Made by a program: the position numbers and the translations under genes. 64,000 nucleotides of DNA, from contig NZ_JAGDXD010000028.1 in the NCBI RefSeq assembly GCF_023256255.1, forward strand, positions 124,001-188,000, read 5' to 3'. Origin of the DNA: Caldivirga sp. Lineage in GTDB: Archaea; Thermoproteota; Thermoprotei; Thermoproteales; Thermocladiaceae. The notes under the pieces are model-generated. The model was given only the letters and a program-made list of their open reading frames with translations. It was not told the origin of the DNA and did not search any database. Positions 17,667 through 28,185 of the stretch are shown here, piece after piece. Every line of letters starts with the position of its first letter. Position 1 is the stretch's first letter.

Positions 17667-19529
17667 TTAAAGTAAGTACTCAAATTCACTGAGTCCAAGT
17701 TTCCTCAGCGTATCCTTAGTGGGTTTACCATCAACCCAACCCCTTAACTTGTAGTAAGTCTTAATACCCTCATCAAACATCCTTGAGGCTGAATGCCCCT
17801 TAGCAGGTCCATCAGGTATTGGTTCCCTCATTCTAGGTGGTAACTCATCCTTAATCCACTTACCTTCTCTAACCCAGAAGAGTCTCTCAAGGTTAAATAT
17901 ACGTTCACCAATGGTTAAGACATCATCAGAAGTTAAGTCCCAGCCATAGGCTGCATTATACAGGTTAGCTATATCCTGCTCAGTATTAACGTTAGGCACC
18001 AGATTTTCGAACTTACAGAATATTGATGAGTCAACTACTGCAAATAGGTCCTGGTTCCACTTAACCAACCTAGCCTGTAGGTCAATACCTGCTGGTGAAT
18101 CATCATGTGGATCAACCTTACCTGCCTTACCGAATACTGTACCTAGAATTTCCCATGTTGGTGTGTACGCCTCAAGATGATCCCCACCCCTATTTGCAGT
18201 ATAATACGCCAGCGCAAAACCCTTATGCGCCCTTGGGTCATATGCAGGTAACCCCTGTCCCCTAGCTCCAGTGAAGGTTTCAGGGGCATTATACTTCACG
18301 GCAAGTCTATAATCACCCTCAGCAAGTTCATCACCAATACCCTCCCTGTAGGCTATCTTATAGGTTAAGTCAATGTAAGAGGCTGCATCACCCCAGTCTA
18401 CATCAAGCTTAAGCTTACCCATTCTACTCAACTCGGTTGCAACAGCCAGTGTGTTACCTAGGCTTATGGTATCCATGCCTAGTTCATTGGCGAGCTTCTC
18501 AAGCTTAAGGACTGGTTCAGCATTGATTAATCCAATGTTAGGCCCCAGTGCCCAAGTATTCTCATACTCATACTTAATCTTCTCACCTGGAACCTTAAAT
18601 GAACCGCTTTTAACCATGGTTATCTGAGTACAGGCTATTGGGCAGTTGAAGCATCCATGGGTCTCCACGACATACTTACTCTTAATTAATTCACCACTGA
18701 CATCATCAACGTTCTTGATTAATCCGGTACCAGCAAAGTTATAGTGAGGTAAGCCTCCGACAGCTTGAACAAGGTTCATGAGAACGTTAGTGCCATATGA
18801 GTGTAGGGCCTTGGTTGTATCATGTGTTACAAGTTTCTTCACGATCTCATTATTAACTTTCATGAATGCACCCTTATCCACTAACTCCTTATATAAGTCC
18901 CTTGTCCCCCACACCAACATACCCTTAAGCCTCTTACTACCCATAACAGCACCTACACCTCCACGTCCAGCAAATCTTTCATAGTCGGAGAACCTGATAC
19001 CGGCGAACTTCACCAGATTCTCACCAGCAGGTCCTATTACAGCCACACCGGCCTTTGTTTCATCAGGTGGAAACCCATTCTCAGTTAGGATGATTCTAGT
19101 GGCTGAACCAGTCCACTTACCCCAAATATGCTTAGCCGGCTTTAATAATGGTTCCCCATTCTTAACTACAAGGTAAACCGGCTCCTCAGCCTTACCCTCA
19201 ATGATTATGCCATCGTAGCCTGACCTCCTTAACCAATAGGAGAAGTTACCGCCAGCATTGGAGTGAGTGTAGACTCCGTTTAACACGGACCTTGTAGTGA
19301 CATTAACTCTACTTGTGGATAAGGTAGCTATTCCACTGAGAGGACCTGAGAAGACATAAAGTTTATTACTGGGATCAAGGGGATCAATGCCTCTTGGTAT
19401 TTCATTAAAGGCGTAGTAGGCTGCTAAACCTCTACCACCTAGGAATGATTTAAGTAAACCATTCTTAACCACCTCTTCCTTAAAGGATTCATTTGATAAA
19501 TCCACTCTGAGTATTCTGAAAACATTCAT
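17667..19529 (-). CDS. aor: tungsten-dependent aldehyde:ferredoxin oxidoreductase
   Basis: The 620-residue protein is a full-length AOR. It would oxidise aldehydes to acids with ferredoxin as electron acceptor, using a bis-pterin tungsten cofactor and one [4Fe-4S] cluster in the cytoplasm. The N-terminal RGLAAYYAFNE and FSGPLSG stretches, the pterin-binding FAGRGGVGAVMGSK (about 186), the cluster cysteines HGCFNCPIAC (about 290) with a fourth Cys in IFCKFEN (about 502), and ARGQGLPAYDPRAHKG (about 427) are all in place. A dedicated ferredoxin is not adjacent. The subfamily (AOR, FOR, GOR) cannot be fixed from sequence alone. Confidence 0.93.
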   Translation of the reverse strand: MNVFRILRVDLSNESFKEEVVKNGLLKSFLGGRGLAAYYAFNEIPRGIDPLDPSNKLYVFSGPLSGIATLSTSRVNVTTRSVLNGVYTHSNAGGNFSYWLRRSGYDGIIIEGKAEEPVYLVVKNGEPLLKPAKHIWGKWTGSATRIILTENGFPPDETKAGVAVIGPAGENLVKFAGIRFSDYERFAGRGGVGAVMGSKRLKGMLVWGTRDLYKELVDKGAFMKVNNEIVKKLVTHDTTKALHSYGTNVLMNLVQAVGGLPHYNFAGTGLIKNVDDVSGELIKSKYVVETHGCFNCPIACTQITMVKSGSFKVPGEKIKYEYENTWALGPNIGLINAEPVLKLEKLANELGMDTISLGNTLAVATELSRMGKLKLDVDWGDAASYIDLTYKIAYREGIGDELAEGDYRLAVKYNAPETFTGARGQGLPAYDPRAHKGFALAYYTANRGGDHLEAYTPTWEILGTVFGKAGKVDPHDDSPAGIDLQARLVKWNQDLFAVVDSSIFCKFENLVPNVNTEQDIANLYNAAYGWDLTSDDVLTIGERIFNLERLFWVREGKWIKDELPPRMREPIPDGPAKGHSASRMFDEGIKTYYKLRGWVDGKPTKDTLRKLGLSEFEYLL

Positions 19530-19621
19530 TATTATTAGCCAGTATTCTTCTTTTTAAATTTTTCTCATTATTTCAATTAATACTTATGAGAATTTTTAAT
19601 ATTTTATAAACTAGAGAACCC

Positions 19622-21601
19622 TCACTTACCCTGATACTTGGGTTGCCTCTTTTCTAAGAACGCGTTGATGCCCTCTCTTGAATCCTTTGTTGAGAAGAGT
19701 AGGCTAAAGCCCATTGACTCCGCAGTAAGCGTATCTTCTAATGATCCTTCACTGGCTATGTTAAGTATTCCCTTAGCAATCATGAGTGTTATTGGTGGTT
19801 CCTCAGCTAGCTTAAGCGCAATGGTCCTGGTTTCATTCTCCAATTCATTAATTGGCACAACCCTATTAACTATACCTAATTTCTCAGCTTCCTTAGCTGT
19901 TAACTTTGCTCCAGTTAGAATAAGCTCCTTAGCCTTACCTAACCCAATTAACCTAACCAGTCTCTTAACGCCACCTGAACCTGGTATTAGGCCTAGTGTA
20001 ACCTCAGGTAACCCAAGTATAGCATCCTCTGAGGCTATCCTCATGTCGCAGGCCAACGCTAACTCAAGCCCACCCCCTAGGGCGTAGCCATGGATCATGG
20101 CTATTACCGGCTTATTAAGCCTCTCCAGTCTATTAGTTAATTCCTGAAGCATCCTACTTGTTAAATACGCCTCAGTGGGTTCCTCATTACTGAACATTGT
20201 TAAGTCAGCGCCGGCTGAGAAGGCTTTACCAGCACCCTTAATTACAACAACCCTAACCCTATCGAAGGGTTCAGCCCCCAGTTTATTTACTACCGCAATT
20301 AACTCATTAATCATCTTACTGTTTATCGCGTTTAATTTCTCAGGCCTATTTAAGGTAATCCAAGCTATTGGTGGCTCAATAGTGAGTTTAACTGTTTCAT
20401 AGCCTTCTCCACCATAATCGTAAAACCCTGAACCAGCCTTAACCCCCACTCTCCCCTCAGACACCATCTGCATTATTAATGGGTCTGGTTCAACAGTACC
20501 ATACCTGTCCCTTAACTTAATTAACTCAACGATTACGCTTCCAATACCGTATGAGTCAGCGTACTCCAGTAGACCCTTTGGGAAGCCGAAGCCTAACTTA
20601 GTTACCGTGTCCACGTCCACCGCTGACGCTACCTTATTTCTAATTAACCAAGCAGCCTCATTAACTGCTAATGCAATTAACCTAACTGGGTTAACCCCCT
20701 CCCCAGCTTCCTTAGGCACTTTAACCCTGCTGTACTTCCCAGCCTCAGGGTACTTGTAGAAGCCCTCTCCAGTCTTTAACCCAAGTTTAAGGGCCTTAAC
20801 CTTATCATCAATTAACCCGCAGCCACTGAATTTGAAGCCTCTATTAACCATGGCCTTCAATATTAAATCAACCACGTCAATACCTACGAAGTCAACTAAT
20901 TCAAAGATACCCATCGGTAAGCCTAACTTAAACCTAGCTGCACTATCAACAGCATCAATGCTTGCTTCATTATTCATAACCATTAGGCAAGCAGATTCAA
21001 TAAGCCTCATGAACAACCTATTAGATATGAAGCCTGGTACATCCCTATTAACCACAACAGGCTCCTTACCAAGCCTCCTACCTAACTCAACAGTTACATT
21101 AACTGTCTCATCACTAGTCTTATCACCCCTAACCACCTCAATTAGCTTCATTAATACTGGTGGGTTGAAAAAGTGCATCCCAATAACCTTATCAGGCCTA
21201 TTCGTTACTGAGGCTAGTTCACTTATTGGTATTGATGAAGTGTTACTGGCTAATATTGCGTGCGGTGGCGCATGCTCACTTGCCCTCTTGAAAATACTAC
21301 TCTTAGTGTTAAAGTCCTCGAAGACGGCCTCAATAATGAAGTCTGCGTTTCTCACAGCATCCTCCAGTGATGTTGTTACACTTATTCTGGACATGACTTC
21401 ATCAGGGCTTTCCCTCAATTGCCTCTTCTCATGAAGATTACTTAGGCTCCACCTTATGTTATTCAACGCCTTCTGCAGTATGTCGAGCGTTAGGTCGTTT
21501 AGGTGAACCTTGAAGCCGTTTATGGCAGCAACCTCCGCTATCCCATGACCCATTGTTCCACCGCCTATAACTGCTATTTCCTTAACCTGAAGATTAACCA
21601 T
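19622..21601 (-). CDS. fused 3-hydroxyacyl-CoA dehydrogenase / enoyl-CoA hydratase
   Basis: The first half (about residues 1-390) is a 3-hydroxyacyl-CoA dehydrogenase, with NAD site GGGTMGHG (14-21), catalytic-region HFFNPP (about 144) and a duplicated C-terminal helical domain. The second half (about 400-659) is a crotonase-fold hydratase, with the oxyanion-hole motif GKAFSAGADL (about 463) and GGGLELALACD (about 511). This fusion order is the archaeal crotonyl-CoA hydratase/3-hydroxybutyryl-CoA dehydrogenase of the 4-hydroxybutyrate part of autotrophic CO2 fixation, and of fatty-acid-like beta-oxidation. The next pathway genes (4-hydroxybutyryl-CoA dehydratase, thiolase) are not in this window. 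Confidence 0.94.
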   Translation of the reverse strand: MVNLQVKEIAVIGGGTMGHGIAEVAAINGFKVHLNDLTLDILQKALNNIRWSLSNLHEKRQLRESPDEVMSRISVTTSLEDAVRNADFIIEAVFEDFNTKSSIFKRASEHAPPHAILASNTSSIPISELASVTNRPDKVIGMHFFNPPVLMKLIEVVRGDKTSDETVNVTVELGRRLGKEPVVVNRDVPGFISNRLFMRLIESACLMVMNNEASIDAVDSAARFKLGLPMGIFELVDFVGIDVVDLILKAMVNRGFKFSGCGLIDDKVKALKLGLKTGEGFYKYPEAGKYSRVKVPKEAGEGVNPVRLIALAVNEAAWLIRNKVASAVDVDTVTKLGFGFPKGLLEYADSYGIGSVIVELIKLRDRYGTVEPDPLIMQMVSEGRVGVKAGSGFYDYGGEGYETVKLTIEPPIAWITLNRPEKLNAINSKMINELIAVVNKLGAEPFDRVRVVVIKGAGKAFSAGADLTMFSNEEPTEAYLTSRMLQELTNRLERLNKPVIAMIHGYALGGGLELALACDMRIASEDAILGLPEVTLGLIPGSGGVKRLVRLIGLGKAKELILTGAKLTAKEAEKLGIVNRVVPINELENETRTIALKLAEEPPITLMIAKGILNIASEGSLEDTLTAESMGFSLLFSTKDSREGINAFLEKRQPKYQGK

Positions 21602-21665
21602 GGTGTTTAATCACCTTCAGTAAATTATAAGTGTTCCTCCGTACCTATATTTATACCTATAGCGT

Positions 21666-23438
21666 CTACTGGCTTCTCACTATGAGCGGTAGGTTTCTCT
21701 CGGCGGCAACTTCATTAATGGATTTACCTTTTATGAGGTCCCTAATGACGGGTACAAGGTCCTGAATCTTAACCCTAACCTGAGCTCTACTATCCCTATC
21801 CCTAACAGTAACAGTATTATCCTTAAGGGTGTCGGCATCTATGGTTACTGCAAGTGGTGTACCTAAGCTATCCCACTTAGCGTACCTAGCCCCTATGGTT
21901 CCCCCATCATCGTAAACCGCCGTGATACCTTCATTAACTAGGCTAATCCTAATATCCCTAGCCACCTTAGTTAACTCATCCCTGCTCACTATTGGTAATA
22001 CCGCAACAGTAATGGGGGCTACGTCCCTAGGTAACTTAAGAACAACCTTACCCTCAATGAGCGTATATGCGTTCTCAAGCGTAACGTAAAGTATCCTGTC
22101 TATGCCGAATGAGGGTTCGATAACATGAGGAGTAAAACTCTCGGTGCTTATCCTCCTAGACTCAGTCTTAATGAAAACCATGTCTTTAGTCACCCTAAAC
22201 CCATCAACGGTTGCTTCACCCTTATCCACCAATGCCTTAACCAATTCCTCAGGGTTAACGCTTGCTAAGGCCCTGAGGACTAAGGGAGCCTTATCACCGT
22301 AAACCTCCCTTATTCTTGATGGGTTAGGGTAAACCCTATGCACCTCAATAACCTTAGGTTCCCTAAGCCTCCTAACAGCAGATATTTCTTGACCACTGTA
22401 AGATGCATGCCTACTCAAGTCATAGTCACCCCTGTAGGCGTGCCCACTGACCTCAAGCCAACCGAAGCGCTCAGTGTTAACAACGTGGTCATAAACCATT
22501 CTAGCGTAATGAGCCCTCTCATTGGGTAGCTTAGCTATGAACATCTGCTTCTCCTCAGGTACACCTAGGTTTTTCAGAAACTTAACCGAGAGCGCCATGT
22601 AGAAGGCCATCCACTCATTAGCAACGTAACCCATCTTCACCGCCTCCTTAGCTGAAACAACTCTAGGTTCATTAACACCATTAGCCACATCCTCCTCTGT
22701 AAGCAGCCTTAACTTAACATCATCAACCTCATTAATGAATGGGCAGGATGGGTCCTGTGGGTCAAAGAAAAGCTCAATCTCCATTTGGGAAAACTCCCTA
22801 AGCCTAACTAATCCCTGCCTTGGTGAAATCTCATTTCTACCAACCTTACCAACTTGAGCTATTGCTATAGGTAATTTCCCCATTATCCTGTATATCCTAT
22901 TAAAGTTAACGAACATGCCCTGCGCGGTCTCAGGCCTTAGGTAACCCACGTTCTCACTATATGGACCTATCGTAGTCTTGAAGAGAAGGTTAAACCTCTG
23001 CACATCACCTAATTCACCTCCACAGGCAGGGCACCTTATGTTATTCTGCCTTATCAAATTGGTTAATTCCCCCTCATTAAGTCCCTCAGTCTTAATCTTA
23101 ATGCCCCTCTTCCCAAGCTCCTCCTCCACTAAGTGATCCGCCCTGTACTTGCGTCCACATTTACTGCAGGTGACTAGGTAGTCAGTGAAGTGTTCAACAT
23201 GCCCACTTGCCTCGAAGACTACACTGGGCATAATAATGGGGGTTTCAACCTCGTAGGTGAAGTCTAAGTAAGGCAGTATGAACGTTCTTCTCCACTTTTC
23301 AATAATGTTTCTCTTTAAAAGTACACCGAGTAAACCGTAATCATAAAACCCACCAGCCTCAACCTTACCCCTGTACACATCAAAGCTAGGCCAATAGTAG
23401 CCTGACTCCGCTACAACATCATTGAACTTATCTGACAC
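21666..23438 (-). CDS. glyS: glycyl-tRNA synthetase
   Basis: This class II synthetase is of the alpha2 archaeal/eukaryotic type, 590 residues. Motif 2 (FREFSQMEIELFF, about 215) and motif 3 (EPSFGIDRILY, about 438), a zinc-finger-like CSKCGRKY...CPAC region (about 90-140) and a C-terminal anticodon-binding domain (about 470-580) are seen. It starts at GTG 23438. It charges tRNA-Gly, which is made from several pieces in Caldivirga, though none of those pieces is in this window. Confidence 0.96.
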   Translation of the reverse strand: MSDKFNDVVAESGYYWPSFDVYRGKVEAGGFYDYGLLGVLLKRNIIEKWRRTFILPYLDFTYEVETPIIMPSVVFEASGHVEHFTDYLVTCSKCGRKYRADHLVEEELGKRGIKIKTEGLNEGELTNLIRQNNIRCPACGGELGDVQRFNLLFKTTIGPYSENVGYLRPETAQGMFVNFNRIYRIMGKLPIAIAQVGKVGRNEISPRQGLVRLREFSQMEIELFFDPQDPSCPFINEVDDVKLRLLTEEDVANGVNEPRVVSAKEAVKMGYVANEWMAFYMALSVKFLKNLGVPEEKQMFIAKLPNERAHYARMVYDHVVNTERFGWLEVSGHAYRGDYDLSRHASYSGQEISAVRRLREPKVIEVHRVYPNPSRIREVYGDKAPLVLRALASVNPEELVKALVDKGEATVDGFRVTKDMVFIKTESRRISTESFTPHVIEPSFGIDRILYVTLENAYTLIEGKVVLKLPRDVAPITVAVLPIVSRDELTKVARDIRISLVNEGITAVYDDGGTIGARYAKWDSLGTPLAVTIDADTLKDNTVTVRDRDSRAQVRVKIQDLVPVIRDLIKGKSINEVAAERNLPLIVRSQ

Positions 23439-23483
23439 GCAGGCTTAAGTTAAAGGCGCTTAAATGCTTTCCTCTAAAAAGAC

Positions 23484-24866
23484 CTACAGTAATTCCCTAG
23501 CGAACCTGTAGTGAACATACACGTAGGGTGCATCACCCACGGCTACCCATAATGATGATGATAAGTAACCGTGGATTAAGTTAAGGATTAGCAGTACCGT
23601 GAAGATTACCATCATTATCGTCTCAATGGGTAAAGTCTTAATCACTGTTAACCCACCCTTAGGTGTAACATCCCACCCCCTGAAGTTAAGCCCTAAGGAA
23701 CCCTTAATATACGAGTACAGCGTTTGAATACTGATTGACATAACCATTGCTGATGACCTACCAGCTGAGTAAGGCGTTAAATCACCGCTCCTAGTCTTTA
23801 ATGGTAAGTAACCGTAAGCTAGGGCAAGTGAACCATAAAGGATAAGCAAGGGCAATGTGACTAATCCAATGAAACCCCCCAGGATCAGTGAAGTAACTCC
23901 AACAATTAAGCTACTTATTACAAATAACGCGGGAGTTAAGTATTGGGTTAGAAGTAATACAGCATCAAACTTAACCCTAGCGCTAACGCTACTACCCATG
24001 AAACTCCTAATCATTCTTCTTAAGGCATCAGCAACACCATAAGCCCACTTAGTCTGCTGAAACTTAAATACACTATACGTCCTTGGGTTCTCAACCCCAA
24101 TAACCTTATCATCAATGAAGCCGACGTCGAAGCCCATTGATATTAATTTAAGCCAAACATACACGTCATCCTGAGGCCCACTACCACTCCATCCATCCAC
24201 CTCCCTGAGCGCACCTGCCTTAAACATGGTACCTGTACCAACGACTAAGGCTGGTAGGCCCCTTGCCCTCCTACCGCCCTGTATAGTGTCAACGGCAAGG
24301 TTCATGGATGCAGTAACAGCCTCAGAAACTAAAGTGTCAGTATTGTAGCCAAACCACCTGCCTGCTACGGCAACTACACTCTCCTTAGACATTAATCCAC
24401 AGGCCTTAAGGGGAAAGTTTGGGTCTATAAATGAGTCAACATCCATGGTTAAAACATAATCACCCCTGGAGTGCCTAAACCCATAATCAAGTGCACCCGC
24501 CTTACCAGCATTCTTAACAACCCTCCTAAGTACCTTAACGTTATCACCAAGGCCAGTGACCCTGTGTTTAAGTTCATTAACGTAACTCTCATCATCATCA
24601 GAAACCACTATTACTTCAATTGGGCCAGGCCAATTGAAGCCTAAAGCCCTTGTAATAGCGTTCACAACGGTGTCAATGGGTTCATGCCATGTGGGTATTA
24701 TTACGCTTAAGGCACCATGCTCATTAGGGCATTCCACCGTATTGACTTTCTTAATTCCTATTCTTCTATATGCCAGGTAATTATTAAGATCATAGATGAG
24801 CACTATTATTGGGTAAATCATTAATACAGTTACTGCAGTTACAGTAGCAGCTATTGGGGTAATCAT
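23484..24866 (-). CDS. membrane glycosyltransferase, family 2 (cellulose synthase-like)
   Basis: An N-terminal membrane helix (about 1-22) is followed by a cytoplasmic GT-A domain: SVIIPTWHE (about 56), DVDS (about 138, metal and nucleotide sugar), GPQDDVYVWLK (the ED/DD acid, about 232) and QTKWAYG, which corresponds to the QxxRW motif (about 276). Four or more membrane helices follow. This is a processive-type polysaccharide or glycolipid synthase layout, 460 residues. A TTG at 24878 opens the frame, but a TATA near 24894 favours ATG 24866. No other exopolysaccharide gene is next to it. Confidence 0.88.
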   Translation of the reverse strand: MITPIAATVTAVTVLMIYPIIVLIYDLNNYLAYRRIGIKKVNTVECPNEHGALSVIIPTWHEPIDTVVNAITRALGFNWPGPIEVIVVSDDDESYVNELKHRVTGLGDNVKVLRRVVKNAGKAGALDYGFRHSRGDYVLTMDVDSFIDPNFPLKACGLMSKESVVAVAGRWFGYNTDTLVSEAVTASMNLAVDTIQGGRRARGLPALVVGTGTMFKAGALREVDGWSGSGPQDDVYVWLKLISMGFDVGFIDDKVIGVENPRTYSVFKFQQTKWAYGVADALRRMIRSFMGSSVSARVKFDAVLLLTQYLTPALFVISSLIVGVTSLILGGFIGLVTLPLLILYGSLALAYGYLPLKTRSGDLTPYSAGRSSAMVMSISIQTLYSYIKGSLGLNFRGWDVTPKGGLTVIKTLPIETIMMVIFTVLLILNLIHGYLSSSLWVAVGDAPYVYVHYRFARELL

Positions 24867-24955
24867 GCAGTTAGGCAAGGTGTATCCCTGTATTTAACTA
24901 TTATTCAAGCAACATAATGGTTAATGTTTATTTATCCGGGTAACTAGACCTAGTT

Positions 24956-25867
24956 ATGAAGTTACTTACCTTTGAACTAGGCGGTATCACTAGGGTGGGA
25001 GCGTACACTGGTAAGGGTATTGTAGATTTGCCTAAAGCCTACACGACTATTTATGAGACTGAATCAGCCCCCGACTTCCTCTACTCCATGAGAAGACTTA
25101 TTGAGAATGGTGAACCAGCATTAAGCATTGTTAGTGACTTAGTTAATAAAGCCCTTAAGTCGAGTAGAGGAGACTTATTAGTTAACCCATCCTTAATCAA
25201 TTGGCTTCCTCCAGTAACCGACCCTGAGAAGATACTGTGCGTCGCTGTTAACTATAAGGCTCACGGCGAGGAGAGTAGCACTAAACCCCCTGAAAGGCCT
25301 TACTTCTTCCCGAAGTTCCGTAATGCCTTAATAGGTAATGGGCAACCTATAGTTAAGCCTAAGGCTTCTAATAAGGTGGATTGGGAAGTTGAACTTGGGG
25401 TTGTAATAGGTAGGAGGGGTAAGTATATTGATGCTAGGGACGCCTTCAACCACGTCTTCGGTTACGTGGTGACTAATGATATCTCAATGAGGGATTGGCA
25501 ATTCCCCTCAATGGATCAATATGGTATGGACTGGATACACGGTAAGTCCATGGATGGGGCAATGCCTGTGGGTCCTTACATTGTAACTAAGGATGAGGTT
25601 AATGATCCTCATAACCTTAGGTTAACACTTAAGGTTAATGGATCAGTGGAGCAGGATGGTAATACTAGGGACTTAATATTTAAGGTTCATGAATTAATAC
25701 ATTGGGCTTCCCAGGGAATAACCCTCAAGCCAGGTGACTACATTTCAACTGGTACACCATCAGGTGTTGGTTTCCCTAAGGGTAAGTTCCTTAAGCATGG
25801 TGACTTAGTTGAAGCCGAGGTTGAGGGTATAGGTGTTTTAAGAAACCCCGTAATTAATGAGGAGTAA
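24956..25867 (+). CDS. fumarylacetoacetate hydrolase-family protein
   Basis: The 303-residue protein has the FAH fold: KILCVAVNYKAH (about 91), metal ligands in WEVELGVVIG (about 143) and a later Asp in TNDISMRDWQ (about 175), then STGTPSGVG near 264. Known functions in this family are hydrolysis of acylpyruvates or dehydration of 2-keto-3-deoxy sugar acids such as 2-keto-3-deoxyarabinonate. The second would fit a sugar-degrading archaeon, but the sequence does not decide. It converges on pyrG with a 14-bp overlap. Confidence 0.88.
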   Translation: MKLLTFELGGITRVGAYTGKGIVDLPKAYTTIYETESAPDFLYSMRRLIENGEPALSIVSDLVNKALKSSRGDLLVNPSLINWLPPVTDPEKILCVAVNYKAHGEESSTKPPERPYFFPKFRNALIGNGQPIVKPKASNKVDWEVELGVVIGRRGKYIDARDAFNHVFGYVVTNDISMRDWQFPSMDQYGMDWIHGKSMDGAMPVGPYIVTKDEVNDPHNLRLTLKVNGSVEQDGNTRDLIFKVHELIHWASQGITLKPGDYISTGTPSGVGFPKGKFLKHGDLVEAEVEGIGVLRNPVINEE

Positions 25868-27485
25868 CCCCAGTGTAAGGTGATGGTTCACCACGTCTCC
25901 AGGATAGTGCTGCCTTAAGTAGGGCTGTGAACAATGGATGCGGCCTAGTTAACCTACTTCTGAACTCAGGGTGGAATTGAGTGGCTACGAAGAAGTAGTG
26001 ATTATGTAGTTCAATAGCCTCCACTCTAGGTACATCAACCCTCATGGCTGAGAAAACTAGGCCGGCTTCCTGAAGTTGCTTAAAGTATGATGGATTCACC
26101 TCATACCTATGCCTATGCCTTTCCCTAATCCTTAATGAACCATATATACCATGAAGAATACTGCCCTCCGCAATACTTATCTCCCTATCACCAAGTATCA
26201 TTGTTCCTCCAAGTTTATTAATATTCTTCTCCTCGGGGGTTATGTCTATTACAGGATGCGTTGTATTTGGGTTAACCTCAGTAGTGTGGGCATCCTTAAG
26301 GCCTAGGACATCCCTTGCGTATTCAACAATTGAAAGCTGCATACCATAGCATATGCCTAATAGTGGTATGTTATTCTCCCTAGCGTACCTAATAGCCATG
26401 ATCTTACCTTCAACTCCCCTTGCTCCAAAGCCAGGTAGTATTACGTATGCGTCAGTATCCATGTTGGGTAATAAGTCAGGCTCCTTCTCCAGGTCCTCTG
26501 AATCACACCAAATAATCCTTGGCTTAACCCTAAGCCAAGCTGCCGCATGCTTAATAGCCTCCACTATGCTTATGTAGGCATCCCTTAATCTAACGTACTT
26601 ACCACACAGTGTTACCTTAACTTCATCAGTGGCGTTAATCATTGAGTTCACTAACTTAATCCACTCATCCCACTTGGGTTCACTTACCTTAACCTTAAGT
26701 AGCCCAGTCAACATATCACCTAGCCCCTGTTCATCAAGGATTAACGGCACCCTGTATATAGTGTCGACGTTGAAGGAATTGAAGATGAGGTTTTGAGGAA
26801 CATTAGTGAATAAGGATACCTTAGCCTTAACGTCGCTTGTTATAGGTTTAGTGGATCTAATTATTATCACATCAGGCTGTATGCCAACCCTCCTAAGCTC
26901 CATGACGCTATGCTGCAGTGGCTTAGTCTTGAATTCATCAGTAACATCAAGAATGGGCACTGGGGCCACATGAACGAATACCACGTTACCGTTCTCCTCA
27001 AGCCTCATTTGCCTAGCGGCCTCAAGGAATGGTAAACTCTCGTAATCACCCACAGTTCCCCCTATCTCAATAACTACCGCATCCCAACCTTCCTTAGCAA
27101 TTGCCCTGATCCTGGCCTTAATCTCATTAGTTACGTGGGGTATTAATTGAACCGTCTGACCAAGGTACACGCCCCTTCGTTCACCATCAATTACACTTAA
27201 GTATACTTGACCAGACGTTATGTTATGGCTCTTCGATAATTCAACATCAAGGAACCTCTCATAGTGACCTAGGTCCAGGTCGGTTTCACCACCGTCCGCT
27301 GTAACGTAGACTTCACCATGCTGGTAAGGGTTCATTGTACCGGCATCTACGTTTAAGTAAGGATCCACCTTAATTGCCGTTACTGAAAGTCCCCGAGCCT
27401 GGAGGATCTTAGCTATGGATGCTGTGGCTATGCCCTTACCTACGCTGCTCATTACACCGCCTGTAATGAAAATGAAAGCAGTCAT
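25854..27485 (-). CDS. pyrG: CTP synthase
   Basis: The enzyme aminates UTP to CTP with glutamine and ATP. The N-terminal amidoligase domain (FITGGVMSSVGKGI, residues 5-18; DGGETDLDLGHYERF, about 64) and the C-terminal class I glutamine amidotransferase domain (nucleophile Cys in GICYGMQ, about 379; His/Glu in QFHPEF, about 507) are complete over 543 residues. It starts at ATG 27485. Confidence 0.97.
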   Translation of the reverse strand: MTAFIFITGGVMSSVGKGIATASIAKILQARGLSVTAIKVDPYLNVDAGTMNPYQHGEVYVTADGGETDLDLGHYERFLDVELSKSHNITSGQVYLSVIDGERRGVYLGQTVQLIPHVTNEIKARIRAIAKEGWDAVVIEIGGTVGDYESLPFLEAARQMRLEENGNVVFVHVAPVPILDVTDEFKTKPLQHSVMELRRVGIQPDVIIIRSTKPITSDVKAKVSLFTNVPQNLIFNSFNVDTIYRVPLILDEQGLGDMLTGLLKVKVSEPKWDEWIKLVNSMINATDEVKVTLCGKYVRLRDAYISIVEAIKHAAAWLRVKPRIIWCDSEDLEKEPDLLPNMDTDAYVILPGFGARGVEGKIMAIRYARENNIPLLGICYGMQLSIVEYARDVLGLKDAHTTEVNPNTTHPVIDITPEEKNINKLGGTMILGDREISIAEGSILHGIYGSLRIRERHRHRYEVNPSYFKQLQEAGLVFSAMRVDVPRVEAIELHNHYFFVATQFHPEFRSRLTRPHPLFTALLKAALSWRRGEPSPYTGVTPH

Positions 27486-27590
27486 GAAGCTTAATTAAGG
27501 CACCTCTTATAAACCTAACGGCTTAATGATCAGGTATCTACGGTTTAAGTTCACGATACCCTTTTTAATACTCCTGACCCTAAATAATTA

Positions 27591-27890
27591 GTGCAGCCGC
27601 CATACAATTACCCTTACCAACAGCCCCCTAGGCATAGGGGAAGTGGCTTAGCGTTAGCGTTAATTGCGATTGGGTTAACCTTAATGATAATAGCGGTAGT
27701 GTTGGCCTACATGGAGTATATTAATGCAGCACCCTTAGCAAGGTACCTTGGTTCAGGCCCAAGCATTAACGGTGTCCTTAACTTAATAGGCTATGTAACC
27801 TATAAGTCAGTCTTCATAGTGATAATAGCGTGGGTTGGCTCAATGATAATGGCTAGGGGTGTTCAAACCTATGTTGGGCAAAGTCGTTGA
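27591..27890 (+). CDS. small membrane protein, 2 TM, first of a three-gene operon
   Basis: After a Tyr/Pro/Gln-rich N-terminal tail (QPPYNYPYQQPP) come two membrane helices, about residues 21-46 and 66-90. It starts at GTG 27591. The next gene begins inside its end, so the three small membrane genes form one tightly overlapping unit. No family is recognised. Confidence 0.65.
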   Translation: MQPPYNYPYQQPPRHRGSGLALALIAIGLTLMIIAVVLAYMEYINAAPLARYLGSGPSINGVLNLIGYVTYKSVFIVIIAWVGSMIMARGVQTYVGQSR

Positions 27891-28185
27891 GGCGTTCATA
27901 ATCCTTATACTGGCTATTGAGGTGTTAACAGTGGTTCTCTCAATGATGGTTATAGTGAAGAACCTAACTTTAACGGTTTCCCAAGCGGGTAATACATACA
28001 GTACTAAGATATGCCTAAGCAATAAAACACCCTTAAAAGTGACATTAATCGCAGGCCCCAGCGGTACTTCAATTAAACCGGGACAGTATGGGTGCCTTAT
28101 AGTTAATTCCACTCAATTACTAAGTAATATAACACTTGGTGTTGGGTTATTCAACATGACTCTTGGTGTTGAGTATGCCAGGTAA
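27871..28185 (+). CDS. single-TM protein with small exported domain
   Basis: An N-terminal membrane helix (about 5-30) is followed by an outside-facing domain of about 70 residues with several N-x-S/T sites and two Cys. The plan is like a signal-anchored surface protein, though no pilin cleavage motif is clear. The frame opens at 27859, but ATG 27871 is the natural start and overlaps the upstream gene by 20 bp. Confidence 0.6.
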   Translation: MLGKVVEAFIILILAIEVLTVVLSMMVIVKNLTLTVSQAGNTYSTKICLSNKTPLKVTLIAGPSGTSIKPGQYGCLIVNSTQLLSNITLGVGLFNMTLGVEYAR